Origin: Pseudomonas arsenicoxydans
GTDB taxonomy: Bacteria > Pseudomonadota > Gammaproteobacteria > Pseudomonadales > Pseudomonadaceae
Direction: 5' to 3'
Length of the DNA: 64,000 nucleotides
Assembly (NCBI RefSeq): GCF_006438915.1
Contig: NZ_RCZE01000004.1
Span: 124,001 to 188,000 of the forward strand
The position numbers and the translations under genes are program-made. The notes under the pieces were generated by a model, which saw only the letters and a program-made list of their open reading frames with translations, had not been told where the DNA came from and did not search any database. Positions 39,679 to 48,877 of the stretch are shown here, piece after piece (within the stretch, counting starts at the first letter, position 1; each line of letters begins with the position of its first letter).

Positions 39679-39768
39679 GCCTTCGCGAGCAAGCCCGCTC
39701 CCACAGTGGATCGCATTTCTTCAATAAGAATCCGGTCAAATGTGGGAGCGGGCTTGCTCGCGAAGGGG
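39679..39768. repeat. REPIN between convergent genes
   Basis: Inverted REP pair with core GAGCGGGCTTGCTCGC and outer flanks GCCTTCGCG / CGCGAAGGGGC. It ends only 5 bases from the stop codon of the LysR gene. Confidence 0.9.
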
Positions 39769-39772
39769 CCAG

Positions 39773-40762
39773 TCAGAGCAACCCATCACTCTCAGGCAAT
39801 TCATATTCCGCAGCCACCTTGCCGGCCTTCCCCGGCTTGCTCAACGTCGGCTCCTTCTCCAGGCACTCAACCAGATAATCAATAAACACCCGCAACTTCG
39901 GCGGCAGGTACCGCGTCGGCGAATGCAGCAACCACGCACCACCATGGTATGAAGCCAGAAACGTCCAGTCCGGCAACACCTGCACAATCAGCCCCTGCTC
40001 CAGCGCATAGCGCGCGGTGAAATACGGCAGGCTGCCGATGCCGATGTGCTGCAACACCGCGCCCAACCGCACACCCGTGTGATTGGCGGCATACCGCCCG
40101 CGCACGCCAACCGTCACCGCTTTGGTGCCTTTCTTGAATTTCCAGCGCGCATCGCTCGGGGTTTCGCCGAGGTAGATGCAACTGTGGTTGAGCAAGTCAT
40201 GGGGATGGGTCGGGGTGCCGTGCTCGGCCAGGTATTGCGGCGTGGCGCAGAGCAAATGGTCGATGGTCAGCAATTGCCGCCCGACCAATCCAGCAGGTGG
40301 CCGGTCGGTAATACGGATGGCGAGATCAACATTGTCGTCGATCAGATCCACCTGCCGATCCTCAAGCAACAACTCCACATCGACCTTGGGATAACGCCGC
40401 AGAAATTCCGGCATATGCGGGTGAATCACGAATCGCCCCACGGCCTTGGGCACACTGACCCGCACCAACCCTTCGGCTTCATGGGTGAACTGCCCGCTGA
40501 TTTCCATCACCGATTTAGCGGCGCTGACCATGTCCTGGCACCGCTTGAACACCTCTTCGCCACCGTCGCTCAAGCGCAATTTGCGCGTGGTTCGTTGCAG
40601 CAGACGCGTGGCCAGCGCTTTCTCCAGACGCGAAATGCTGCGACTGACCGCCGAAGGTGAAGAACCCAGCTGGCGGGCCGCCTCGGAAAAGCTGCCGGTC
40701 TCGACAACCTTGACAAAAATCGCCATTTCCCCAAGCAGCGGCAGTGGAAGATTTATGCTCAC
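39773..40762 (-). CDS. LysR family transcriptional regulator
   Basis: A 329-residue regulator. The N-terminal winged helix covers about residues 12-70 (FVKVVETGSFSEAARQLGSSPSAVSRSISRLE); the rest is the substrate-binding domain (LLLEDRQVDLIDDNVDLAIRI). It belongs to the large DsdC/CrgA-like subgroup whose members often control a divergent gene. It is divergent from the AlaX gene with about 90 bases between, so it may control the AlaX/oxygenase/LysE cassette. It ends with an unusually charged tail (VECLEKEPTLSKPGKAG). Confidence 0.9.
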   Translation of the reverse strand: MSINLPLPLLGEMAIFVKVVETGSFSEAARQLGSSPSAVSRSISRLEKALATRLLQRTTRKLRLSDGGEEVFKRCQDMVSAAKSVMEISGQFTHEAEGLVRVSVPKAVGRFVIHPHMPEFLRRYPKVDVELLLEDRQVDLIDDNVDLAIRITDRPPAGLVGRQLLTIDHLLCATPQYLAEHGTPTHPHDLLNHSCIYLGETPSDARWKFKKGTKAVTVGVRGRYAANHTGVRLGAVLQHIGIGSLPYFTARYALEQGLIVQVLPDWTFLASYHGGAWLLHSPTRYLPPKLRVFIDYLVECLEKEPTLSKPGKAGKVAAEYELPESDGLL

Positions 40763-40792
40763 AGCGCAACAGTCCTTTGATGTTTGAACGGA

Positions 40793-40821
40793 TTATCACG
40801 CAATTCCACGCTTCATATAAT
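40793..40821 (+). promoter_or_regulatory. Putative promoter of the AlaX/oxygenase/LysE cassette
   Basis: TTATCA, 17 bases, TATAAT. The -10 is perfect; the -35 is weak, as expected for a promoter that needs an activator. It lies in the LysR-AlaX gap, about 32 bases before the AlaX ATG. Confidence 0.55.
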
Positions 40822-40852
40822 AAAAATAGAAACTTTAATAAGGGCATGGAAT

Positions 40853-41479
40853 ATGACGCTTCGCCTCTTTTTCCATAGTGATGACCTCAAGGCCAATGTG
40901 GAAGTCCTGGATTGCACGCCCCACGAAAACGAATTTGCGGTGGTGCTTCGCGCCACGCTGTTCCACCCCCAAGGTGGTGGACAGCCCTTTGATACAGGCT
41001 CGATTGGCGATAGCCAGGTACTGCGAGTCATCCAGGATCCTGAGCGAATCATTCATTTCGTCGACCAATCGGTAAAACCCGGCATGACGCAGATTCGCGT
41101 GGACGGCGAGCGGCGTCAGTTCAACACGCGCATGCATTCGGCCGGGCATTTGATCGGCCATTTCGTCCAGGCCAAGGGCTGGATGCCGATCAAGGCGCAT
41201 CACTGGCCGGGCGAAGGCCGGGTGCAGTTCAAGGCGCTGGAAAGTGCACAGGACGTCGATGCCCAGACCCTTCAACTCGGCATCGAACAATGGATTGACC
41301 AGGATCTCCCGCGCCTGACGTCATTGCGCGAAGGCGCCCGGGAAATCGGTTTCGGTGATCTGCCCGCCTACGGCTGCGGCGGCACCCATGTACGTAGCCT
41401 GAAGGAATTGGGCACGGTCACGATCGCCTCCCTTTCATTGAAGAAGGGAACGCTGTCAGTCCACTACACCGTGGATTGA
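40853..41479 (+). CDS. alaX: Free-standing alanyl-tRNA editing protein (AlaX family)
   Basis: A 208-residue trans-editing deacylase that removes wrong amino acids from tRNA, in known cases Ser or Gly from tRNA-Ala. The family motif GGGQPFDTG lies at residues 41-49. The zinc ligands are H95 and H99 (RMHSAGHLIG) and C175 and H179 (YGCGGTHV). Domain content fits the short AlaX type with an incomplete N-terminal barrel. It is followed by a 2OG-Fe(II) oxygenase and a LysE exporter in the same direction, an arrangement that suggests protection against a non-standard amino acid made or met nearby. Confidence 0.88.
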   Translation: MTLRLFFHSDDLKANVEVLDCTPHENEFAVVLRATLFHPQGGGQPFDTGSIGDSQVLRVIQDPERIIHFVDQSVKPGMTQIRVDGERRQFNTRMHSAGHLIGHFVQAKGWMPIKAHHWPGEGRVQFKALESAQDVDAQTLQLGIEQWIDQDLPRLTSLREGAREIGFGDLPAYGCGGTHVRSLKELGTVTIASLSLKKGTLSVHYTVD

Positions 41480-41570
41480 GCATTTGGGCGATGGCGCACC
41501 GTCATCGCCTGACGCCGGGGGAGCCTGCGCTCGCGGGTTCTGTTGACTATCTGATAGATGGACCTAAGAC

Positions 41571-42341
41571 ATGATGCTTGACGTCGAGCGTCTCGATGAG
41601 ACGTGCATAAAAAAACTGGCCAATGAAGAAGTCCTCGCCATCCGCGTCAAAGGCTTGTTACCCCAGCCGCTGGCGATTCAGATTGGCGACAAGATCCTCG
41701 CCCCCGGTTTCGAAGGCTATATCAATGCGCCGAGCATCGGCCGCATCGGCATGGCGTTTTATGAAGCGGAAAACCAGCCGCTGCTGATCGAGGACTACTT
41801 CGCACGCGCCACCCGCAACATTGCGGAGTTGCGCAACCGTTGCGCGCCCTACTCGTCCCCGGTTGACACCCTGCGCTGCATGCTCGATGAGTCCTGGCCG
41901 GCGGGTGCGCATCTGGAAAACCTCTACGGTCGCAAGATGTATGTCGGCCTGTCCCGGGTGGTGAAACCGGGGGTGTGTTTCCTCGCTCATCACGACATTT
42001 TCGCCAAGGACGCCCCGGACAGTTACCAGGCCAGAAGCCTGGAAGCCCAGTTCGCCTGCAACGTTTACCTGAACATGCCCACCGAGGGCGGCGCGTTGCA
42101 GATGTGGGACAACGACATTTCGCCGGACCAGTTCGACGAAATGCGCGGCGACAGTTACGGCATCGACCCGGCCCTGCTAGGCCCTCCGACTTTGGAGATA
42201 CGCCCCGAGCCGGGCGATTTCATCATGTTCAACTCGCGCTGCATGCACTCGGTGACCCCGGGCGTGGCGGATCCGCGATTGAGCCTTTCGTTCTTTGTCG
42301 GCTACCGCGGCAATGCTTCACCCCTTACCTTCTGGAGTTGA
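41571..42341 (+). CDS. 2OG-Fe(II) oxygenase, probably acting on a free amino acid
   Basis: A 256-residue non-heme iron enzyme. The iron triad is H140, D142 (AHHDIFAKD) and H226 (RCMHSVTPG), and R236 (DPRLSLSFF) should bind 2-oxoglutarate. The intact aspartate argues for hydroxylation or another oxidation rather than halogenation, since 2OG-halogenases lack that carboxylate. Size and overall layout recall the group of free amino acid hydroxylases and halogenases around BesD, but I cannot align them here. It ends 1 base before the LysE gene and lies 91 bases after alaX; a 7-base-pair inverted repeat (41487-41509) lies in that gap. Confidence 0.82.
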   Translation: MMLDVERLDETCIKKLANEEVLAIRVKGLLPQPLAIQIGDKILAPGFEGYINAPSIGRIGMAFYEAENQPLLIEDYFARATRNIAELRNRCAPYSSPVDTLRCMLDESWPAGAHLENLYGRKMYVGLSRVVKPGVCFLAHHDIFAKDAPDSYQARSLEAQFACNVYLNMPTEGGALQMWDNDISPDQFDEMRGDSYGIDPALLGPPTLEIRPEPGDFIMFNSRCMHSVTPGVADPRLSLSFFVGYRGNASPLTFWS

Positions 42342-42342
42342 G

Positions 42343-42981
42343 ATGCTTTCGAATTACCTGGGCGAGTTCCTGGCGCTGGCAACCATTCACTTTCTGGCCG
42401 TGGTCGCCCCCGGCCCGGACTTTGCCGTGACCATCCGCCAGAGCGTGCGTTTCGGCCGGTTGGTGGGCATCTGCACGGCGCTGGGTATCGGCGCGGGGAT
42501 TTCCGTGCATGTGCTTTACACCCTGCTCGGGGTCGGCGCGCTGATGCATACCACACCGTGGCTGTTGACCGTGGCCAAGGTCGTGGGCGGCGCCTACATT
42601 TTGTACCTCGGTATCAGCCTGCTGCGCAGTAAACCCAAATCCACGCTTGAGGGCGATAAAATCCCGGACGAGCCCGTCGTCGAACAAACGCTGTTGAAGG
42701 CCTTCACCACCGGGTTTCTGACCAACGCGACCAACCCCAAGGCGACACTGTTTTTCCTGGCGATTTTCACCACCCTTATCAGCGCCACAACACCGCTGAA
42801 CATCCAGGCGCTGTATGGGGTCTGGATGTGTTTTGTGAATGCGTTGTGGTTTGTGATCGTCGCGCTGTTCTTTTCCAGCGCCCGGGTACGCGTGCTGTTC
42901 ATGCGCATGGGGCATTGGTTTGAACGGACGATGGGGGTGATTCTGATCCTGTTCGCCGGGCGCCTGATTCTGTCGATGTAA
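42343..42981 (+). CDS. LysE family amino acid exporter
   Basis: A 212-residue membrane protein with about six helices. VVAPGPDFAVTIRQSVRFGR near the start is the RhtB/LysE signature, and FLTNATNPKATLFFLAIF is the second conserved stretch. Such proteins export amino acids and analogues (Lys, Arg, Thr, homoserine). GGAG in the end of the oxygenase gene serves as RBS; only one base separates stop and start, so the two are translationally coupled. The product of the oxygenase is the natural candidate for its substrate. Confidence 0.9.
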   Translation: MLSNYLGEFLALATIHFLAVVAPGPDFAVTIRQSVRFGRLVGICTALGIGAGISVHVLYTLLGVGALMHTTPWLLTVAKVVGGAYILYLGISLLRSKPKSTLEGDKIPDEPVVEQTLLKAFTTGFLTNATNPKATLFFLAIFTTLISATTPLNIQALYGVWMCFVNALWFVIVALFFSSARVRVLFMRMGHWFERTMGVILILFAGRLILSM

Positions 42982-42996
42982 AGTCTGCGCCCACGC

Positions 42997-43032
42997 AAAA
43001 GGCCCGCCGAGTCTGACTCGCGGGCCTTTTTC
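42997..43032 (+). terminator. Intrinsic terminator of the AlaX/oxygenase/LysE cassette
   Basis: AAAAGGCCCGC, a 12-base loop, GCGGGCCTTTTTC, 15 bases after the LysE stop. Confidence 0.9.
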
Positions 43033-43178
43033 ATATCTGCGTCGCTTTTGCGTTTCTGTGCGACAGATCCTCCTTCAAGGTCTCCCCTTTCACGCCTACG
43101 TGGTGTTAGGTTGGAAACGTTTCTGACCAATCGATCAGACACTTCCCACAAACTACCTGCAAAGGAATGCCTCCAACA

Positions 43179-44918
43179 ATGGATTTCTCACTCAAGCACC
43201 TGGCCGCGTCGACCCTGATTCTGGCCAGCCTTTCGTCGTTTTCCGTAGTCGCGCAAACCAACATCACCCCGCAACAGAGCGCGACCATTCTCAAGAGTTT
43301 CAGCGACGCCTCAGCCACGGATTTCAGGCAGTTCCTGGCCGGCGTGGCCAAAAGCGACCTGGCCAAAACCGCCGACCTCGGCCCGGCCATCGGTGCTTTC
43401 CAGGACAACAAGACGCTTACCCCTGAACAGCAGAACGAGATCCATCGTCTGCTGGGCCTCTATGCCCGGGTGAAATACGGCGCTGCGGCCACCGAGACCT
43501 TGCGTGAGCTGGTAGCCATCCCGACCTTCCAGGTGGAGGGCGTTGCTCAGCACGACAACCCCGAATTCATCAAGATCGCCGACAAAATCAAAAACCTTGC
43601 CCAGTCCTTCAACCTGAATTTCCGCAACATCGACAACCGCGTCTTTGAAATCTCCCTCGAGGGCAGCGGTGATGAAGTGGTCGGCATTCACGCGCACGCC
43701 GACGTGGTGCCGGTGACGCCGGAGAACTGGGTCCTGAAAGATGGCACCCGACTGGATCCGTTCAAGGTCACCCTGATCGGCGACCGCATGTATGGCCGCG
43801 GCACCGAGGACGACAAGAACGGTATCGTGGTGGCGCTGTACGCCATGAAGGTGATCAAGGAAGAGAAGCTGCCGCTGGCGAGGAACTTCAAGCTGCTGAT
43901 CGACACCACCGAAGAAACCACCGGCGACGCCATCCCCTATTACTTCGAACACAATCCGACGCCCAATTACAACCTGGCACTGGACGGTGGCTACCCGGTG
44001 GTCATCGCCGAAAAGGGCTACGGCACCGTGATGGCCAACTTTGCCCGGCGTAACGGCGAGGGCCAGGGCGCGGAAATTACCTCGATGACCGGCGGCCTGG
44101 CCACCAACCAGATTCCGTCGGCTTCGGTCACCACATTAGTGACTGACAAGCCTGCCGAACTGGCCGCCAGCCTGCAAAAGACCGGTAGCGAGTATGCCAA
44201 GCGCAATGGTGGAAACTTCGAGGTAAGCGCCAAAGTCGTCGACAAGGACGTCAAGCTGACGGTGACCGGCGTTTCAGCCCACTCCTCCGAGCCCGAGTCT
44301 GGCGTCAACCCGGTCGCCAGGATGCTGGACTTCATCAACAGCCTCGACGGCAAAGTCGCGCTCAAGCACAACCACATCACCGACGCCGCCCGCTACGCCG
44401 CCGACAACTGGGGGCTGGATTACCTGGGTGGGAAATTGGGTGTCGGTTTTGCAGATGACTTCATGGGGCCGCTGACCACATCCCTGACGTTTGTCGGGAT
44501 GGATGACAAAACCTTCAAGCTTGCGGTCAATCTGCGCGTGCCGAAGGGCAAGTCCCCGGAAGCACTCAAGGCCGAAATCGCCGAGAAAATTGGCGCTTGG
44601 AGCAAGAAAAGCAACGTAGCGGCAACGTTCGACTACTCGATTGCCGAGCCGATGTACCGCAACCCCGAGGGTGAATGGGTCAAGGCCCTGCTGGCGGTGT
44701 CCACTGAAAACCTGGGCATGGAACACAAGTTTGGCTCTTCCGCCGGCGCCACCTCGGTGCATGAACTGCCCAATGGCGTGCAATTCGGCCTCGCCCGACC
44801 GGAAGTGAAATACACCGGCCACACTGATAACGAGTTCAAGACGGTCGACCAGTTCCTGCTGGACCTGCAGATCGTGACCGAAATGATGGGACGCATCGGG
44901 CAATTGCCGAAGCTCTGA
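43179..44918 (+). CDS. M20 family dipeptidase, exported
   Basis: A 579-residue zinc peptidase. The N-terminus (MDFSLKHLAASTLILASLSS up to VVAQ) is a Sec signal peptide, so the enzyme is periplasmic. Zinc and catalytic motifs are HAHADVVPV, YGRGTEDDKNG, DTTEETTG and GVSAHSSEPESGVNP; the active-site glutamate is in the EETTG motif. It is longer than cytoplasmic PepV-type enzymes because of an added N-terminal helical segment (FSDASATDFRQFLAGVAK). An ATG four codons upstream (43167) is possible, but the signal peptide is cleaner from 43179. Confidence 0.88.
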   Translation: MDFSLKHLAASTLILASLSSFSVVAQTNITPQQSATILKSFSDASATDFRQFLAGVAKSDLAKTADLGPAIGAFQDNKTLTPEQQNEIHRLLGLYARVKYGAAATETLRELVAIPTFQVEGVAQHDNPEFIKIADKIKNLAQSFNLNFRNIDNRVFEISLEGSGDEVVGIHAHADVVPVTPENWVLKDGTRLDPFKVTLIGDRMYGRGTEDDKNGIVVALYAMKVIKEEKLPLARNFKLLIDTTEETTGDAIPYYFEHNPTPNYNLALDGGYPVVIAEKGYGTVMANFARRNGEGQGAEITSMTGGLATNQIPSASVTTLVTDKPAELAASLQKTGSEYAKRNGGNFEVSAKVVDKDVKLTVTGVSAHSSEPESGVNPVARMLDFINSLDGKVALKHNHITDAARYAADNWGLDYLGGKLGVGFADDFMGPLTTSLTFVGMDDKTFKLAVNLRVPKGKSPEALKAEIAEKIGAWSKKSNVAATFDYSIAEPMYRNPEGEWVKALLAVSTENLGMEHKFGSSAGATSVHELPNGVQFGLARPEVKYTGHTDNEFKTVDQFLLDLQIVTEMMGRIGQLPKL

Positions 44919-44984
44919 TCACTTGCCGGCCTCGCCAAGGTGGCGGGGCCATACCATGGATTCGATCGTGAAATGCTAAAAAAA

Positions 44985-45074
44985 TGTGGGAGCGGGCTTG
45001 CTCGCGAAAGCGGTGTATCAGTCGAAAAATACATCAACTGACAGACTGCTTTCGCGAGCAAGCCCGCTCCCACA
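44985..45074. repeat. REPIN downstream of the dipeptidase gene
   Basis: TGTGGGAGCGGGCTTGCTCG at 44985 and its inverted copy ending at 45074. It separates the dipeptidase gene from the convergent tRNA operon. Confidence 0.9.
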
Positions 45075-45080
45075 CAAACA

Positions 45081-45110
45081 AAAACGCCGCTCATTGCTGA
45101 GCGGCGTTTT
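45081..45110 (-). terminator. Intrinsic terminator of the tRNA operon
   Basis: On the minus strand AAAACGCCGCTCA, 4-base loop, TGAGCGGCGTTTTTG, about 10 bases after the last tRNA-Gly. Confidence 0.85.
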
Positions 45111-45119
45111 CGTTAAATA

Positions 45120-45195
<76 letters not shown>

Positions 45196-45198
45196 AAA

Positions 45199-45274
45199 TG
45201 GCGTCCCCTAGGGGACTCGAACCCCTGTTACCGCCGTGAAAGGGCGGTGTCCTAGGCCACTAGACGAAGGGGAC
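45199..45274 (-). tRNA. tRNA-Glu (TTC), copy 2
   Basis: A 76-nt tRNA with encoded CCA. Acceptor GTCCCCT / AGGGGAC, anticodon loop with TTC (CCTTTCACG), T arm GGTTCGAGTCC. Three bases separate it from the Gly gene that follows it. Confidence 0.97.
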
Positions 45275-45379
45275 ACGCTAACTGAAACACATGGTGTGTA
45301 TTTCAGTGCCCAAATCCGTATCCGAAGATATCGGTTCTGGTTTCACTTAACGCCGCCCGAAAGCAACGCTGCTTAAAAA

Positions 45380-45455
<76 letters not shown>

Positions 45456-45457
45456 AT

Positions 45458-45533
45458 TGGCGTCCCCTAGGGGACTCGAACCCCTGTTACCGCCGTGAAA
45501 GGGCGGTGTCCTAGGCCACTAGACGAAGGGGAC
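45458..45533 (-). tRNA. tRNA-Glu (TTC), copy 1
   Basis: Sequence identical to the other tRNA-Glu. It is the first gene of the four-tRNA transcript, about 55 bases after the predicted transcription start. Confidence 0.97.
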
Positions 45534-45595
45534 ACACGTACAACATTCACTCCCTACCGCGTTTCGCTGTGTGCTTTACGCTGTAAGTGGCGCGC

Positions 45596-45624
45596 ATTCT
45601 ATGGATGGATTGAGGGGTCGTCAA
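45596..45624 (-). promoter_or_regulatory. Promoter of the tRNA operon with GC-rich discriminator
   Basis: On the minus strand TTGACG, 17 bases, TAGAAT, then GCGCGCC. An AT-rich stretch (45631-45652) directly upstream looks like an UP element, and the GC-rich discriminator is typical of stringently controlled stable-RNA promoters. The rest of the roughly 380-base gap up to 45911 shows no gene. Confidence 0.8.
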
Positions 45625-45911
45625 CCCCCAGATATAAATTTATTTAAATCAATGACTTCGCCCTGCTTTCAGACGCGTTTCGGGCTTTTCCGCGGACTGG
45701 CCCCCAGCGCCTATATTCTGGCCTCCTTCAAGACGCTATAGTCCACGCCATCAAGATGATGGCAATCTGAAACATCTTCGCCACCATTTATATAAGCAGA
45801 ACAACGGCCGATACATTTATGGCCATAGCTGATTCAAGTCGTCGAGCGGCCTATGCGCCCCAATGGCAAGCCACTACACTCGAACGCACACCCTATAAAG
45901 AGGTCTTACCG

Positions 45912-46682
45912 GTGACACCACTCATGATCACCCTGCTCGTTGTAGCCGGGATCGCACTATTGATCGCCATTGGCTACATGAACCATGTGGTGGAAAACAA
46001 CAAGCTGGAAAAGGCCCGTACCAAGGTTGAGCTCAACGACCGCCTGCGTCGCTGCGGCGAGATCACCGAAACCTTTCCCGGTCAGTTGATGACACCGGCG
46101 CTCAAGCTGCTGTTGACCCGCCTGGAGCTCAACGTCTGCCAGCGCCTGCTCAACTTGGAAAAGACCAGCGCCAACCTCCGGGCGCGGATCACCGAACTGG
46201 AGGCCCTTGCTGCCCAAGGCGAATCGATCCCGATCAACAACCCGCCGGCGCCGATTCAGACCGAAGCCAAGGCCAAGGACGTACGCTTTCTGCTTGAAGC
46301 CCTGCATGGCCAGGTCACCCGTGCCGCACAGGACGGTTTCCTGCCGACCAATGAAGCCAAGCGCTGGATCCGCGAAGTGCGCCATATCCTGGTGTTGCTG
46401 CACATCGAGTTCTTCAACAACCTCGGCCAGCATTGCCTGCAACAGAACCAGCCGGGTCAGGCGCGCCTGGCGTTTGAACGCGGCGTGCAATACCTGCGCA
46501 AACAACAGGAGCCCCAGGTTTACGCCGAGCAGCTTGAGTACCTGGAGAAACTCCTGGCTCGCGCCAACGCTATGGTGATGGACAACATCGCTGCCGTTGA
46601 GAGTGAGGCAAACCAGTTGAACGTAGGGCTTAAACAAGTCGATGCGGATGCCGACTGGAAAAAGAGAGTGATCTACGACTGA
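45912..46682 (+). CDS. Membrane-anchored helical protein of unknown function
   Basis: A 256-residue protein beginning (GTG) VTPLMITLLVVAGIALLIAIGY: one membrane helix right at the N-terminus, then a soluble, mostly helical part with coiled-coil character (KLEKARTKVELNDRLRR, KTSANLRARITELEAL) and a TPR-like stretch (LGQHCLQQNQPGQARLAFERGVQYL). I recognise no catalytic motif. AAGAGG lies 8 bases before the GTG. The frame is open from an ATG at 45819, but that start has no RBS and would place 31 polar residues before the helix. Pseudomonas homologues are sometimes labelled DNA repair ATPase, which nothing seen here supports. Confidence 0.75.
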   Translation: MTPLMITLLVVAGIALLIAIGYMNHVVENNKLEKARTKVELNDRLRRCGEITETFPGQLMTPALKLLLTRLELNVCQRLLNLEKTSANLRARITELEALAAQGESIPINNPPAPIQTEAKAKDVRFLLEALHGQVTRAAQDGFLPTNEAKRWIREVRHILVLLHIEFFNNLGQHCLQQNQPGQARLAFERGVQYLRKQQEPQVYAEQLEYLEKLLARANAMVMDNIAAVESEANQLNVGLKQVDADADWKKRVIYD

Positions 46683-46695
46683 TTGGCGAAAATAG

Positions 46696-46725
46696 AAAAG
46701 CCACCTGCGAGGGTGGCTTTTTTTT
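46696..46725 (+). terminator. Intrinsic terminator
   Basis: AAAAGCCACC, loop TGCGAG, GGTGGCTTTTTTTT, 13 bases after the stop of the helical membrane protein gene. Confidence 0.92.
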
Positions 46726-46804
46726 GGGTTGAGATTGGTGGCGAGTACATTCGAGAAAGAGGGGGGGCTGATCCGGGTCGGCCCCACAGTGATCACAGGA
46801 CTCT

Positions 46805-48769
46805 TCAGAGCCGGAAGTGCCCCACCATCCCTTTCAGCTCAAGTCCGAGCTGTGCCAGCTCAATGCTGGACGCCGCGTTGCCCTGCATCGCCAGCGACGA
46901 CTGATCCGCGCTCGCGCGAATACTGGTGACGCTGCGATTGATTTCCTCGGCCACCGAACTCTGCTGTTCGGCTGCTGCGGCAATCTGCTGGTTCATCTGC
47001 TGGATCAGCGACACCGCCGCCGCAATACTCCCCAGCGCGCTCTCGGTCTGCAACGCATCGCTGACCGCCAGTTTCACCAGTTCGCCGCTGTTCTGAATCT
47101 GCTGTACCGATGACTGAGCAGCCGAGCGCAAGGCACTGACCAGTCGTTCGATTTCCTCGGTCGATTGCTGGGTACGCTTGGCCAGCGCCCGGACTTCATC
47201 GGCTACCACGGCAAAGCCCCTGCCCTGCTCGCCTGCACGCGCGGCTTCGATCGCCGCGTTGAGCGCCAACAGGTTGGTCTGCTCGGCGACACTTTTGATC
47301 ACGCTGAGCACTGTGCCGATGTTCTGGATCTCTGCGCTCAGGCTTTCGATGCTGGAACTGGCCGACGTCGCCGAATCCGCCAGTTGCTCGATGCGCGCCA
47401 TGCTCTGGCGCACCACTTGCTGACCGCTCTCAACCTTGCCATCCGCGGTTTGTGCCGCCTGGGCCGCCTCTTCGGCATTGCGTGCCACGTCGTGCACCGT
47501 CGCGGTCATCTGATTCATCGCCGTGGCGACCTGCTCGGTTTCTTCTTTCTGGCTGCTGACTTCCAGGTTGGTTTGCTCGGTCACTGCTGACAGCGAATGC
47601 GCTGAACTGGCCAATTGCTCGATGCCGGCCTGCAAGCCACTGACGATACTGCTGAGCCCGGCGCCCATCTGCTGCATCGCCTGCATCAATTGGCCGATCT
47701 CGTCACGGCGGGTCACCTCGACTGTCGCACTCAAATCACCCGCGGCAATCTGCTGGGCCACCAGGATCACACTGCGCAACGGTGCCACGATCAACCGGGT
47801 AATCACCCACGCTGCCACCAACCCGACCAGCAACGCCAGGGCTGAGGAGCCGATGATCAGCAACGAGTTCTTTTTCAGCTCGACCTGCATCGACTGGTCT
47901 TCGGCGACATAGGCCTGATCCACCCGCTCCACCACTTGCGCGGCACGGTGATGCAACTGTTCGTAGACGGTTTTTTCCTGGGCCAACAGGCCGGTGTACT
48001 CCGACAGTTTTTCGCTGAAACTGCCGATGTGGCCGCTCACTTCATTGAGGACCGTCTGATAGCCCTCATCCTTGACCGTGGTTTTCAGCCGTTCGGCCTG
48101 GGTCAATGCCTGTTCCGCCTGCTCGATCTTGCCCTGCCCCGCGCTGTCGTCGCCCTTGCGGCTCTGGTCCAGACGCACGCGCGCCTCGTTCATCGCCTGC
48201 AACATCAACCGCGAAACCTGGCTGACCTGGCTGGCCTGCTCGAGGAATTGCCCGCCATCCTTACCCTCGGATTGCTTCAAGGTGTAGGCGCCGTCATCGG
48301 CCAGGCCGGCTTGCAGCACATCAAGGTTATTGGCCACGCTGGACACTGACCAACTGGCCATTTCCAGCGCCAGGTCCTTGGCCTGACTCAGCGAGACGAA
48401 CTCATCGAACGCCTTGCGATAGGCGCCCAGCGACTGCTCGACGTCATTCATCACCGGCACGTTAGCCGCCGAGGCGGCCTTAAGCTGGGTCGCCAGAGCA
48501 ATCAGGCCATCAACGCCCTCGTGCAGGGCATCGGCGGTTTTCGGGTTGCCGTGCAAGGCGTACTCCTGCTCAAGCAGACGTACCTTGAGCAGGCCACTAT
48601 TGAGCGACGACATCTGCTTGAGCCCATCGAAGCGATGACTGATGGTTTGCAGGGACCATACGCCGATGGCTGCCACCAGTGCGGTCAGCAGCAGCACCAG
48701 GACAAACCCGACACCCATTTTTTTTGCCATACCGAGGTTGGCAAAACGTCCTTGCACGGCCGAAATCAT
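46805..48769 (-). CDS. Methyl-accepting chemotaxis protein, probable HBM sensor
   Basis: A 654-residue chemoreceptor: membrane helix at about 18-38, an all-helical periplasmic sensor of about 260 residues (39-301), second membrane helix at about 302-325, HAMP to about 377, then the signalling domain with the hairpin-tip stretch [20 protein letters not shown] and EVRALAKRT. The sensor length of about 260 residues, twice that of a four-helix bundle, fits the helical bimodular domain of P. putida McpS and P. aeruginosa TlpQ. Those bind organic acids or polyamines; the ligand here is open. No CheB/CheR tether pentapeptide is seen at the C-terminus. Confidence 0.88.
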   Translation of the reverse strand: MISAVQGRFANLGMAKKMGVGFVLVLLLTALVAAIGVWSLQTISHRFDGLKQMSSLNSGLLKVRLLEQEYALHGNPKTADALHEGVDGLIALATQLKAASAANVPVMNDVEQSLGAYRKAFDEFVSLSQAKDLALEMASWSVSSVANNLDVLQAGLADDGAYTLKQSEGKDGGQFLEQASQVSQVSRLMLQAMNEARVRLDQSRKGDDSAGQGKIEQAEQALTQAERLKTTVKDEGYQTVLNEVSGHIGSFSEKLSEYTGLLAQEKTVYEQLHHRAAQVVERVDQAYVAEDQSMQVELKKNSLLIIGSSALALLVGLVAAWVITRLIVAPLRSVILVAQQIAAGDLSATVEVTRRDEIGQLMQAMQQMGAGLSSIVSGLQAGIEQLASSAHSLSAVTEQTNLEVSSQKEETEQVATAMNQMTATVHDVARNAEEAAQAAQTADGKVESGQQVVRQSMARIEQLADSATSASSSIESLSAEIQNIGTVLSVIKSVAEQTNLLALNAAIEAARAGEQGRGFAVVADEVRALAKRTQQSTEEIERLVSALRSAAQSSVQQIQNSGELVKLAVSDALQTESALGSIAAAVSLIQQMNQQIAAAAEQQSSVAEEINRSVTSIRASADQSSLAMQGNAASSIELAQLGLELKGMVGHFRL

Positions 48770-48877
48770 TGCACTTAGTCCCCTGACATAGTCTGTTGAC
48801 GCAGATTCGCAACGGGCCTGTGCCAGCACAAGTCTCTGGCGTCGGAATAATGGCAAAAAGCTACGCCCGCGTCGTTT

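Noticed and set aside
41487..41509. Inverted repeat GGCGATG / CATCGCC between alaX and the oxygenase gene as a terminator
   Set aside because: Only 7 base pairs with no T run; more likely the cassette is co-transcribed, though a processing or regulatory site is possible.
41571..42341. The 2OG oxygenase as a radical halogenase
   Set aside because: The iron-binding aspartate (D142) is present, whereas 2OG-dependent halogenases have Gly or Ala there to make room for chloride.
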